Source: Rotaria socialis
Lineage: Eukaryota; Rotifera; Eurotatoria; Philodinida; Philodinidae
NCBI GenBank assembly: GCA_905331475.1
Contig: CAJNYU010000945.1
Location: 46,334 to 110,333, forward strand
DNA: 64,000 nucleotides
Reading direction: 5' to 3'
The translations under genes and the position numbers were made by a program. Below are positions 50,609 through 62,476 of the stretch, one piece after another (within the stretch, counting starts at the first letter, position 1; every line of letters starts with the position of its first letter). The notes beneath the pieces were generated by a model. The model had not been told where the DNA came from, did not search any database, and saw only the letters and a program-made list of their open reading frames with translations.

Positions 50609-53600
50609 AAAGACAAAATAATTTTTTGATGCATCAATCAGTTTCTAATAAATATTTATCAAAGAACTACAGTTTATTTCCTTTAAAGAGAATAAAAACA
50701 AGTTTCATTGCCCATGCATTAAGTAAGATACGAAATAAAAAATTGACTTTCATTGGTAATAAGTAAAAACTCATGTCAACTAATCCATCGAGATGATCAT
50801 TGTTGTCAAAATCAAAACAAGATGACTGTAATTTCAAAAACGTAAATCTAATTTGTTAATTTCTCTATTTTTTTCATCTATAGCTACTTGTCATAAAGAT
50901 CGTTTGATTAGTGAGATAAAGAGAAACTTTGAACAGGATTATTTGAATTCTACTTTCACAGTCTATTACGTATCGAGCATCAGATTTGCTTATTGACGTC
51001 ATAATTAACTGAAGTTCGCCATGTTCAACACTAGCTGTTGAGCGTCGATGACCCATTGATAGAGAAACAACAGTCTAACTAAGAGAATGTATTATTTCAT
51101 ATGAATTTCTAAATATAATTTCTTCATGCCATCAGAAAACCATAAGAATGTATGCAATCTGATCAGTGAGAATTTTTTATTCTCGATTGTTAATAGTAGC
51201 CAGTCCTCTTCTAACATACTTCTTTGATTCAATGCATTGATAGATACATCGTGTTATAGCAGTAAACATCGCTATATTTTATATTCCCACCGTATGTCAT
51301 TAGGTTGCATTGGATAATTGACTTATGCATAAACTTATCTAATAAAAATTCTGTACGCTCCATATCCAAAAAGCATTTTTAAAATGGCATGGAAAACTCG
51401 AATAAAATCAGTTGGATATTTGAAGTTAAATTATTTTTAGTAAATGCGAAAAAATTTATTCGTTGAAGGATATTCAATCTTACCCATTACTGTTTTCTAT
51501 TACAATCTAGAGACTTGAATTAAAATTAGTCATATTTAATTACAGTATGCAGGTAAGAAAAATTTTAAATTCCTAAACAGTAAAAGATCAATACGACAGT
51601 TCTCTAATATTCTATTTACGCTTTGGCTGTAGACAGATCAGCTTGTTTCTTCTTCAAGATGCATGGTGTTTATTCATTAAATTAGTTGTTCATGTTTGAT
51701 ATGTGTGAACTATTTCCGGAAAAATAATTGTAAACTCGTGAGAATATTCCATAAAGTCTATCAAATGATAATCATTCTGTGTTCAACTTACCTAAGATAT
51801 AAAATCATAAATATATTCTGAGTAAATAGTTTTAATATGCATAAAATTCTTTTTATGAATATGTTAAACAAACAGTAGCAGCTTAGTTTTCATAGATAGC
51901 TTCTATCATCATATGATTTAAATATCAACAAAAATAATCATGTAGATTTTTCCTTCGTCGTACCAGTAGGATGTCTTCTTTTATGGTTGGATAATGGCAA
52001 CAATCTAACAAAAACATATTTCTAACCAAAGTTCTAAGAGTAAAAATTTTTTTATCTCGATTAATAATGATATTTATATCGATATTGATTGTAAAAGTTG
52101 AATTGATTAATATATCGTAAATACCAATGAATTTATTGAAGATAAAAACTGTCTTCGATGCACGTCATCGATTTTGTTTTCAAGATTAATGATGCACTTG
52201 ATTACTTTGTGAGTAAAAAACTGTCAGTCATGAATCATTTGGTTCAATACGATAATTTAACTTGAATGATTACTGTCAACATTGACTATACAGCTTTAGC
52301 GTTTACCCAGTTCGAATTTTTCAAGAATTTTTTTTGGTTTAATTTTTACGTTTTATGTTAGTGAACTGTTATAATTACAGATCTCAAGACTTGAAATCTG
52401 AATAGTTGAATGAAATTACGATAGAAATGAATCATCGTTCGATCGCTATTATGTATGAGAAAGACATAAATTCTTTTATTTTTGTTATGTTTACATCAAA
52501 ATTCAATAGACTTCAATACTTAGTTAGATTTTGCTGAGGATATCGAAAAAACTTAGTATCAACCCATGAATTTACCTATGCATAGTCTTGTTCATATGGA
52601 AAAATGAGAGCGAGCAATGCTAAGAGCAAGACAACTTAGAAATTCATTTTCCGACGAACTATTGTGTCAAGTGAAGAAATTAGTATGTTTCTGACAAAGT
52701 TTTGATGGAGAAGACTCAAATTTGATAGATATATTTATCATTTCAATTTTAACATACAAGTACTTTTTTGTAACAATAAATTTTAATTAAAAAATATTAG
52801 TATAAACTTGAAAAAGAGATCACACATATTCAGTTTGCTGTTGGTTTGAACATTATTCTGAATAGTTAGTGAAAACAATATTTTTACGTTTTCTATATTA
52901 ATTAGGACGGGAAAACCAAGTAAACAATAAAAAAGAGAAAATAAACTCTTAGTGTGTTTTCAGTACTGACGAGTATATTCTTAATTAAAAAGCTTTTTCT
53001 CTGCCTCGTTCGTGATAATATCCTGTTTTTGTTTGAATTAGGTATGCAGAAAATTATTATAACATTTGAGAATAATGCTATTATCGTACGAGTATCATCT
53101 TTGAATCTATGTGATTTTCACATAATGAATTGAAATGTAAATTAATACTCTGTATAACAGGAAACGTTGACTCTTTCACTCGAGCAATAAAAGTCATCCA
53201 TAAACATACCATCGAAGATTAAAATTAGATAATAGAATGCTACATAATCTGAAGTAAATTTAACATATACAAATATGACTTGATATTTACTATTAAAAAG
53301 TCGAGAAAATTTGAATAAAAAGACATGTGTAAAAATTTTTAATTAAAAATTTGGTCATTTTCTCAATATTATTTAGAATAATTATTCTAGACACAGTCGG
53401 AAGTTGAGCTACGGGCGTACATAGGAAGTTTCAATGTAAAAAAAAAGCAACCTCAGATTATTCTAGATCGTAGTCGTTGTCGAGATATAAATAGCTACAT
53501 CACAAGGATGACTGTAGGCAAGAAACCATAGGCATCTAGCCTTAATATGAATGAGTAATAGAAAAAATGGAAATTTTTAACTACTTTGATACGAGAAGAC

Positions 53601-54173
53601 ATTATTATTAATTTATTCTTAACAGATTTTTTTTCTTTAGTTGATGACAGCGTCTATAGTCAAACTGCTGACATTAAAGTTCGATGAAAATCTCGTTTTG
53701 TTCCATCTCTTTGCTCGATTATCTGTACAGACAACAAAAACTATATGTTAACCCGTTCAAAAGCTATAGGAGAAACTGCTACTAGCAATCTACAGTAAGC
53801 AGATGTCGCACATGATTATGTCAATGAGTCTAAATAAATAAAATATTTACTAATAGAATATTTTGACCAACCGAGATCAGAGATTAAATTATTGTTAAAA
53901 AGTTAAAACATACGATATAATTGTAAAAAAAATACTATTTCAGAGTGAATCATACTTTGATTACTGCGACAAACCAATCTTATTTCCTTGAAGAGAAAAA
54001 GAGAGACATGCATAATAAATAATAACTATGATTACATATATATATAAGAACGACGACGACGACGACGTCGATGTTATTGTCGCTTGATTATTTTTATTAA
54101 ACGTTGTCAAGAAAAGAAGCAAGAATGTTATTAAAGTATTTCTTGTTAATTTTTGTCACTCGAATGAAAATAG
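50609..54173. other. 3.6 kb gene desert
   Basis: Very AT-rich DNA with only short frames. One exon-like segment on the minus strand (50995-51056 side) has no partner exon. A short CGA repeat is at 54051-54068. No transposase, RNA gene or strong repeat recognised. Confidence 0.4.
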
Positions 54174-54656
54174 ATGGGTAATACATTTATAGCAATACCA
54201 AATACCGTTTCATTGCCTATATTTGGGGTAGGCTTAACAACTCTTGGCTTAAGTTTATGCTTTTGTTGTTATTTATGGCGGTAAGTTAAGTTTTTCTCAA
54301 ATGAAAAAATAAACAAAATCATTTCTTTTCTTAGATTAAGACGCGAAACTCTTAGAGAGAAAGGATATCGAAAAGATCAGTATATGCGATGCAAAGTTAA
54401 AAATCCCGTAAGTTTTTTTTTTTGATAAAAACAAGAAAACCAAAAAAACATGTGATGTTTTTTCTCTATTCAGAATTGTGTTATTTGCTTGGAGGATTTT
54501 TACGATGATGAAGACATAGCTGTATGTCCATGTGAACATGCATTTCACAAACATTGTCTATCGCCATGGTTACAACATAACTGTACATGTCCTATGTGTA
54601 ATATGTGTATCAAACCGGAAACATCTGCTTCATGTCAATTGCCCGATATAATTTAA
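54174..54656 (+). CDS. RNF24/RNF122-like single-pass membrane RING-H2 protein
   Basis: 120 aa; exons 54174-54280, 54335-54407 and 54474-54656. A hydrophobic segment (PIFGVGLTTLGLSLCFCCYL, about residues 15-34) is followed by a basic stop-transfer WRLRRETLREKGYRK. The RING-H2 domain is NCVICLEDFYDDEDIAVCPCEHAFHKHCLSPWL..CTCPMCN (C3H2C3). This order, the CPC.HAFH..CL..WL..CPMCN core and the small size match vertebrate RNF24 and RNF122, ligases of the Golgi/ER membrane. All zinc ligands are present, so it should be active. An AG immediately precedes the ATG. Confidence 0.88.
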
Positions 54657-55591
54657 CATAGATCAATTTTAATTAATCTCTTTTATTTTTATTTTCTTTC
54701 CATTAATTTTGAGTCAGTTACATCAAGAGAACAGCAATTTCTATATGCATCTATAAATATCTGAAATTTATTAACTAGAACAAATTGTATTGTTCTTTTG
54801 TCTTTTTGCTTTTAATTATTCGTTCTGTATATATTAAGATGCCGTGCTCAATTTGTTTTTGATGAAATAAACGTGTACGTAATCCATAACTTTCGATTCT
54901 TAACGGACATCGATAAATAATAAAAGAAGCAAAATGTTAATTGTTCTTTTCTTCTTGAAAATAAACATGAATATGATTACATGCTATTCGTACTAATATG
55001 ATAAATACCCAGAGATGTTCTGTTTAGAGACCTGTTATTTTTTCTATTCAAGAACAAAATGGTTGACTTTCATTGATGATTAAGTTTTGATCAGGTTTGA
55101 AAAGAAATATTATATCAAGATACGTAGTTGAGGCCATGAGTTTTTTTTTTGAAGAATCTCATTTGTTTTAATCCTATTATAGTAGGAAAAAAGATTTACT
55201 TGACATGTTATTTTATGCTAAATATTATGAATAACCTAAACCACGAATTGCAATCCCGTGGAACATGGCATCGGATAAAATGTTCTGCCATGTAGCTTGT
55301 GAATTTTCTATAATAAACACCTGAGTGTTAATAGATATCTTACACTAAATACTATGATTCAGTTTTATTGGAACATGATTCGATTTTATTCTAGTGCTAA
55401 ATTTTATTGAATACATAGTATCATGCAGATTAGTTATCAACAAGAATCGACTGATGTCTATTATATATTAAACTGGTGCATATAAAAGCTGAGAAATTAG
55501 CAATCGAAAACTAGTGCTTTCATTCCGTTTCATATTTGATAATTGCTAGGTTTTTAAAGTCTTTGTGTAAAACAGAATGCATATTTGAAGG
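54657..55591. other. Intergenic; no gene seen
   Basis: AT-rich 3' flank of the RNF24-like gene and left flank of the large element that follows. Nothing coding recognised. Confidence 0.45.
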
Positions 55592-56087
55592 TTACCCAGG
55601 TCGTTCCTGCCAGGCCGTAAACGGCCGTACACCAATCATTTACGTTGAAAAACGGCATTCGTTTACAGTGGCCGTTTACGGCTGTCATATACGACGTTTT
55701 ACGGCGTATTACGTTAATCGTAAACAATGACCGTAAACTTTCGCCTTTTCCGACTACCGCAAAAATACGGAGAAAGTAAACGATGCTCGGATAATGTCGT
55801 AAAATATCGTAAACGATAGCTACTTACAGTGGCCGTTTACGACAGACATATACGACGTTTTACGGTGTATTACGTTAATCGTAATCAATGACCCTAAACG
55901 TTTGCCTTCTACGACTACCGTGAAAATACGGCGACTGTAGACGACGGTCATATACGAAGTTTTACGAGGTATTACGTTAATCGTAAACAGTGAACATAAA
56001 CGTTCCACTCTTACAACTACCGTGAAAATACGGTGACTGTAAACGACATTCAGAATATGCGATAACAAGGGGAAACAAACTGATTTC

Positions 56088-56200
56088 AATAGGCGAAATC
56101 AATTGAAATCGCATGAAATCGAACGAAATCATCGAAATCAGTAGAAATCATGGATATCACTGGAAATCATTGTAACTCAAGGAAATCATGAGAAAACAAA
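56088..56200. repeat. 10-bp periodic GAAATC repeat
   Basis: GAAATC recurs every 9-10 bases (gaaatcaatt, gaaatcgcat, gaaatcgaac, gaaatcatc...) for about 110 bp. Confidence 0.75.
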
Positions 56201-56388
56201 AGGGATTACTTCAAATAGCTAAAAATCATTCGAAATCATTTCAAACGATCTGAAAGGTTTCAACTAAATTAGCCCGATTTTACATGAATTCTTCGATTTC
56301 TTAAACTTTCTCTCGATTCCCACAAAATCCGGATGATATTTGATCATTTCTACTGATTTCTCATGATTTCTAGTGATATTGATCACTT

Positions 56389-56490
56389 TGAGCGTGTGGG
56401 TGTGGGTGTGGGTGTGCGTGTATCCGGGTATAACTGTTATTTTCCGTTAATCCACATTCGGATTCCCACACCCACACCCACGCCCTCAAG
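56389..56490. mobile_element. Small foldback with telomere-repeat-like ends, copy B
   Basis: Left TTGAGCGTGTGGGTGTGGG (continuing to about 56416) and right CACCCACGCCCTCAAG (to 56490) are inverted, with GTGTGGG units on both sides and a loop of about 48 bp. Confidence 0.6.
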
Positions 56491-56928
56491 ATATATTTTC
56501 GTTTGTGGTTATTGAATTCAGGGATAGATTTAAAATCCAAAATCTGAAATCAGATTTATCTTGGATTTCGCGTCGCGCAATCATTCACCTTTTTGTTTCG
56601 CTCGAGAACTTCTATATATAGGCAGATTTTTGTTCCCTTTAGTTATTGAGTTCAGGGATAGATTAAAGATGTGAAACCAGATTTATCTTCGAGTTCTTGT
56701 CGTTGAATTGTCGTTTGACCACTTTCCCCATTGAAGTCAAGTAACATGTCCACGATTCAGTTTGTTTCCGGCTTTTCCTTAAATCCCCATTTATGTTTCA
56801 GCGAATTCCGACTCTCTCAGAAACCGCTTGATTTTCATGTCGAAAGGTAATGTGTTTTTGACCCAGAACTGAAATCTTTCTCTGATCCAAGTGGAATCGT
56901 TTTGAGATATTTTTGAAATCAACACGAA

Positions 56929-57330
56929 ATTCTTTTCAAATCTAATCGAAATCCGAATGAAATCTTTTTGAAATCCAAATGAAATCTTTTTGAAATCTAA
57001 ATTAAATCTTTTTGAAATCTAAACGAAATCTTTTTGAAATCTGGTTGAAATCCATTTTAAATCCAAATGAAATCTTTTCGAAATCCAAATGAAGTCTTTT
57101 TGAAATCTAAATGAAATCCTTTTCAAATCTAATCGAAATCTGAATGAAATCTGAATGAAATCTGAGTGAAATCTTTTTGTAATGCAAATGAAATCTTTTT
57201 GAAATCTAAGCGAAATCCTTTTCAAATCTTTTTGAAATCTTTTTGAAATCTTTTTGAAATCTGAATGAAATCCATGTCAAATCCAAATAAAATCGTTTTG
57301 AAATCCGAATGAAATCTGTTTGATTTGCAG
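56929..57330. repeat. 11-bp phased GAAATC(T/C)NNNT tandem repeat
   Basis: Units such as gaaatcttttt and gaaatccaaat alternate with an 11-bp period (22-bp dimer) for about 400 bp. Alternating A- and T-tracts near one helical turn apart predict intrinsically bent DNA. Confidence 0.8.
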
Positions 57331-57663
57331 GTGAAATCATCGAGAATAACGAATGGAAAACGGCCGTTTACTTTGGTGTAGGGTAGTCGTGGTGGTCGTA
57401 AACGGCTGTATGTGTTAAGATACGGCGATTCTCGTTGTCGTAAACTGGCATTTCGTTCAAAATACGACCGTATTACGGCACTGTTTTTAACGTTTACGGT
57501 AGTCGGGTTTCACCGTTTACGGTAGGTGGGTTTCACCGTTTACGTCACGGTGGGTTACGGCCGTAACACGGGGCATACCAAACGGGTCATTTACGGCCCG
57601 TATACGGTCGTAACTCTGACGGTTACGGCCGTTTACGGCCACTGTAATGTTCGTCCTGGGTAA

Positions 57664-58972
57664 GGAATGTAAATGTATGTAGATGCATTTCAAGTGAAAT
57701 ATTTGAAAAGAATATATGTTTTTAAAAATCGTATAAAGCAGTAGTTTTAGATAATCACTTTACCCATTCTTCTTCATTTACAACTGACGTATGTTTTTAT
57801 ACATGTTTACGTAATATTGAGTTTTTACTAGTCGTGCGTGCTTGAAAAGCAAGTTTGAACTTTGCTTTACATACGTGTAACTATTAAAATAAGTAATACT
57901 TATTTATTTCAGATTTTTTCCAGATCCCACTAACATATATGTACATGTACTCATAACTTTTTATATAGCTTTGATGCATCGGTCTTTGACACTTCGACTG
58001 ATCAACAAGTGACTAATTCCAAAACGAATTGCGTTTTGAAATGATTAGTGTGAAGTTAAAAACAAATTTTCAAAAAAGAATTTTATATTTTTTCTAGTCG
58101 ACTTTTTTGAAAATTCAGCTGAGCACTTAGTAAAGAAAATTTAAAATCGTTTACACGATGTTCGATAAGTTGTACAACTAAATTTGAAAAACAATTGATG
58201 GAATGAATTTTGAATTATGTTATGAAAAATATTTTTTTAATTTCACAATTCATATCGAAGCGCAATTATTTCTGAAATTAGTAACACGTTGATCGACCGA
58301 AGCGTCTCTAGTTAGATACTGTAACAACAAACTGAATAAAGCAGCTTATCGCCACCCTCGGTAATGATGACTATTCTAGCTAGTTCATCTGCCCAAAATG
58401 TATCTACTTTACATACAACACACACGTCTACATAGGAGAGAGACGGCAGCAAAATATTCGGAGCGTGCTATCAACATCGGCACAGATACGGGTAAGACAC
58501 TACTATTATTGATGCAGAGCAGTGAACCACAAGCTAGAAAGACGCTGAAATGTCTAAAATCGGTCATCTGCTCACACTTGATGCGTAGTGGCATCACTGA
58601 GGTGGGGCCAGATGAGGCTCAGCCCCCCCTCCCCCATCCAGAATTTCAAGTTAGTGAGCAAACTTTTCAAATCAAAATGAATGAAACCATTGATTTAACG
58701 TCGCGCTTGAAATTTTGAATTATTGAAGCTGCGTATGCAATTAAACATTGAAAAGAACAGAGAGCATCTTTCTATTTCTAAACTTAATAGATGTCAAACA
58801 CCCTAATCAGCATTTCATGTTTCTATTGTGTTCGCAAATATATGATAGACAGTCGTTCGAATGATCTTTGCTTGTTGATTATTAAACGTCATACAGGTAT
58901 AAATTTCGAGTAACTTATTGATAGTTTTTCAGAGCTTCGAAAATAGTCGAATTATGTTAAAATAAGTACTTA
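57664..58972. other. Intergenic; no gene, one G/C-rich repeat fragment
   Basis: AT-rich except near 58590-58640, where GAGGTGGGGCC and a C-run resemble the end of a repeat. Frames across 58398-58718 have no recognisable domain. Confidence 0.4.
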
Positions 58973-58984
58973 TTAGGCCTGTGT

Positions 58985-60530
58985 CCAGACAGACAAAATT
59001 AAAAAAAACGCTGAAATACCCGTAGAAATTTTGACGAAAATAAAGTCATAAAAACCGCACATTTCCACGATTTTTATCTCCGTTAGCTTCTCTACGATAA
59101 TGAACGCGTTTAAAATCAGCGCAAATTTATCAATTAGAAATCTACGCATATATACCATTTGCAAATCTACGCATTTTTACTGTTTACAAATCAACACGTT
59201 CTTAACGCATGAAAATGTGTGCTTTTCCCGATTTTATCTACGTTAACTTTTCTACGCCGATTAATGCTTTCAAAACCTAGCCGTTTTCATCCGTTCGAAA
59301 ACGACACCTTTTTACCATTTATAAATCCACGCATTCCTAACGACTCAAAATGCGCACTTTTCCGATTTTCATCAACGTTCACCCTTCTACGCCGAATAAC
59401 ATATTGGCATACGTTACCAACCTGGGTATCTATTAAGACGATACCCGTTTCGGAATTTGTTTACACCTTACCCACTTGGGGATACCCAAGCCGGTAACGT
59501 ATAAACAGATGCCAAGTGGGTAATGTATAAACAGATACCCAAGTGGGTAACATATAAACAAATACCCAAACAGGTAACGTATCAACAGATACCCAGGTGG
59601 GTAATGCATAAACAGACACCCATGTGGGTAACGTATAAGCAGATACCCAGGTGGGTAACGTATAAACAGACACCCAGGTGGGTAAGGTATGAACAGATAC
59701 CCAAGTGGGTGATATATAAACAAATACCCAAACGCGTAACGTTTAAACAAATACCCAGTTGGATAACGTATGAACAGATACCCAATTGGGAAACATATAA
59801 ACAAATACCCAAATGGGAAACATATAAACAAATACCCAAATGGGTAACGTATAAACAGATACCCAGGTGCGTAACATATGAACAGATACTCCAACGGGTA
59901 ATGTATGAACTGATAACGGATTTGGAGTGTAGGATCACGATAAGCTATACGAAAGTTTGATCAGAATTGAGACTGGAGTTGAAATAAAAAATCTACCTTG
60001 TGAATTACGGACTCTTGTTTGGTGCATTTTCTCAGCCATGAAAGCTCAGAGGGAAAAACTGATAGCATATTTGGACTCAGCGACCCCGATAAACTATAGG
60101 AAAGTTTGACATAGATAATAAACTGGTGAAGAGTTAATTGCAAAAACTATGAAAACTGCGGACAGCCTACGGAACGAACACTGGTTCCGTTGACATTTTA
60201 CGAAATATTTTCTAACTCAATAAAACGTGTTCATAATTGAACGGGTTAATACGAATTGAATTTGTTCGAATTACGTCGAAAAACGAAATGTCTTCTAAGT
60301 CAACAAAACGTGTTCATAATTGGACCCATTTTTCAACGTAAAATGGCGTGAAGCAACGCAAATTCACGAAAATTTTCTTAGTGTGAAAAAATTCATCGAT
60401 AAATATCCGGTGGAAAACGGATAAAGGGTTCGTGAAAACGGCGTTTTATTCTTAAGGATGCGTAAAAACACCGTTTTTACGGATTTCTAACGCGTTTTTA
60501 CGCGTTTTTTTAGGGTCGTGTCTGTCTGGG
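58985..60530. mobile_element. Inserted non-autonomous element with CCAGACAGACA ends
   Basis: Starts CCAGACAGACA and ends TGTCTGTCTGG; AAAAAAACGC lies inside the left end and GCGTTTTTTT inside the right. GT occurs on both flanks. The left interior has three subrepeats with a GCAC.TTTCC.GATTTT..CTACG core (from 59035, 59218 and 59350). The middle is a 27-bp minisatellite. No transposase. Confidence 0.75.
59455..59910. repeat. 27-bp minisatellite with palindromic TACCCA-NN-TGGGTA core
   Basis: About 16 degenerate copies of a unit close to TACCCAAGTGGGTAACGTAT plus AAACAGA. Each has a 14-bp palindrome and a TATAAACA spacer. Because 27 is divisible by three, several frames are open and repeat nonapeptides, but these are by-products. 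Confidence 0.9.
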
Positions 60531-61014
60531 TAGCAGCTCACAGTTCTATAAACTGGTCCTTCGAAGGACTAGATTCATTAACCAGTTCTTTTTGAAAGAA
60601 CTGGTACCATTGCCTTGTTTCCTCTCAAAAATTCGATTCTATAAACGCTTGTTTTCAATTAGGTTCTTTATTATCATTTTGTCAGTGACCGATTTTACTC
60701 AATTATTAGTGCAATTCGCACAAAAACAACCTTTTAGTGGGACAAGCTCTTTTCGAAAGAACTGGATGACATACTAGCTCTAGTTCTCGGTTCACGAACT
60801 GCCGCAGGCCTAATACTTACTTTTTTCATCATTTTTAATGATATCCATGTATTTTATGATAGCTAATTATAAAGCTACAAAAATTGATGTTCTTTGATGC
60901 CGATAATATTCGTATCATGTTCTGCTTTCATATTTAGAAATAGTGTTATATATATGAGCATGTTATGTATCTGCAACAGATCACAGCACACTAAAGGAGA
61001 AGGGATGTGAGGGT

Positions 61015-61301
61015 CAAGGGGGAAACGGCAGACTTAAAGTAGAAAAGTACATCAAAGTACTTTACTTGAAGTAAGCTTAAAGTAGCTTAAAGTAACTCAA
61101 AGTAGCTCAAAGTAGTCCAAAGTAGTTCAAAGTAGCTTGAAGTAATTGCAAGTAACTTCAAGTGAATTTGAAGTTGAAAAGTACTTCAAAGTACTCTACT
61201 TGAAGTAAGCTTAAAGTAGCGCAAAGTAGCCTAAAGTAGCCTAAAGTAGCACAAAGTAGCGCAAGGTACTTGAAGTAAAAAAGTCTGCCGTTTCCCCCTT
61301 G
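61015..61301. mobile_element. hAT-type MITE with 8-bp target duplication
   Basis: Perfect 21-bp terminal inverted repeats (beginning CAAGGGGGAAACGGC) bound 287 bp. The 8-bp duplication GTGAGGGT is at 61007-61014 and 61302-61309. The interior is a decamer array of the AAAGTAGCTC type arranged in two direct halves (AGTAC.TCAAAGTACT.TACTTGAAG starts each). Confidence 0.92.
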
Positions 61302-61584
61302 GTGAGGGTACAATCATCACTGGTGTTACCTTGGTGCTTGTTGTGTGTAGTTGTTTGTTTCTCTTTTTAGCTTCTCTCTCTTTTTCGCTTATTGTTTTGC
61401 GCCTAATACTGTCAATTCAATATATAATATTCTCATTATTATTGTCTTTTTTCTTCGATCTTCTTCACATTCTTCTTCGTATCTCTCTTCACTGAGATAT
61501 ATCTATGTTCATTCTTTCAATATCTTTCGTTCATCGCTCGAGCGTATTGATATTCTTTCTTCAACTATTCAAGTTCTACTCTAT

Positions 61585-61867
61585 GGGGTGTGGGTGTGGA
61601 TTGGTGTGGGAAAATCGGAAAATAGCAACGTCAGGTATAGCAGAACCTCACACCCAGGAGCCGCGGAAGCGTGGGGGTGGGTGGTAGTGGGGACTGTAAA
61701 CCCACAATAATTGAAAATTTTCAATTTTTCCCCATCAACGAGGGTAAATTTTTTGTACTTTTTTCGAGTTTTCTGCTAAACTTTATTGAAAATACCCCTT
61801 TACCCCCGCCCCCCCCCCGAATCTTAGTTCCTTTGCATGGCCCCTGTCCACTCCCCACACCCTTAAG
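61585..61867. mobile_element. Element with telomere-repeat-like inverted ends, copy C
   Basis: Left GGGGTGTGGGTGTGG and right CCACTCCCCACACCCTTAAG are inverted relatives. The interior has G-rich and C-rich tracts and no coding content. Confidence 0.45.
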
Positions 61868-62476
61868 ATAAATAACTACAGTATGGTTTAATAGTAGTTG
61901 AAAGTCCACTACATACGATTTCTTGATTGGAATTCGATGATAAATGAAGCGGAAGCTTGACTTCAGTCATTTCTAATTTCTCTTTTTATACAGAAAAAGC
62001 TTTAGCTTTCGTATTCTAAATGATGATTATGTTTTCTTCTCTATTTTTTAACAATCGAATATTGTATTGAACAAGAAAGGTACTAAATATTTTTCTTTTG
62101 ACTTACTGTATTTATTCACCAGTCAAAAAACTACATGAAAAATTTTTCAACCTATTGCCTCATCAAAACGAATGCATGACTAATCGTTGTATGGTTTATT
62201 TTTACTCTTATCATAGTTTGATCTTAATTAAATATATCTTCGCATTTGCGCATAGATTTTATCAAAATGATGACTCAACCAAAAATACATGGGCAAAAAC
62301 CAGTGTGTTTCTACGTCAACAAATTCCATCAAATATCATCAAGTTTCAAAAAAATTCAACTCAATCCAACTATGAATTAAAGTAGAAATTCATGCTACTC
62401 ATTTTTTAGTTCCTTTTCTTCATGACGGTCTATGTCTCTACAGAAAACAGAACGTGAGAATGAAGGCACATAAAGT
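61868..62476. other. Intergenic; no gene seen
   Basis: AT-rich spacer before the Tc1-like transposon; the open frame at 62098-62385 has no recognisable protein. Confidence 0.4.

Larger units (their letters stand above)
55592..57663. mobile_element. 2.07 kb non-autonomous element built of periodic repeats
   Basis: Ends TTACCCAGG (55592) and CCTGGGTAA (to 57663) are inverted. Next to them, both sides carry many copies of CGTTTACGG and its reverse complement (CCGTAAACG). On the left, a unit of about 120-165 bp with TATACGACGTTTTACGG..ATTACGTTAATCGTAA recurs three times from 55661. The interior holds GAAATC repeats and a telomere-like foldback. No transposase frame. AAGG occurs on both flanks, but the target duplication is not certain. 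Confidence 0.75.
58973..60813. mobile_element. Split host element with TTAGGCCTG ends (copy 2), interrupted by another element
   Basis: TTAGGCCTG (58973-58981) and CAGGCCTAA (to 60813) are perfect inverted ends, flanked on both sides by TACTTA (58967-58972 and 60814-60819), a likely target duplication. The right part (60530-60813) matches the repeat at 35719-35970 (GCAGCTCACAGTTCT.., paired GAACTGGT words). The left terminal repeat is broken by the insertion starting at 58985. Confidence 0.7.

Noticed and set aside
50874..51056. Minus-strand exon-like frame starting MGHRRSTASVEHGEL
   Set aside because: Composition looks coding and a GTAATA donor follows, but no partner exon or homology was found in the desert; kept only as a note.
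57019..57225. Minus-strand open frame rich in RFQKDF-like repeats
   Set aside because: Translation of the 11-bp GAAATC tandem array.
59455..59910. Possible CRISPR array
   Set aside because: Regular 27-bp units are contiguous and degenerate with no unique spacers, and the window is a eukaryotic genome.
59433..59960. Open frames encoding 9-residue repeats on both strands
   Set aside because: They are by-products of the 27-bp minisatellite, open in several frames at once; no start context, splice site or domain.
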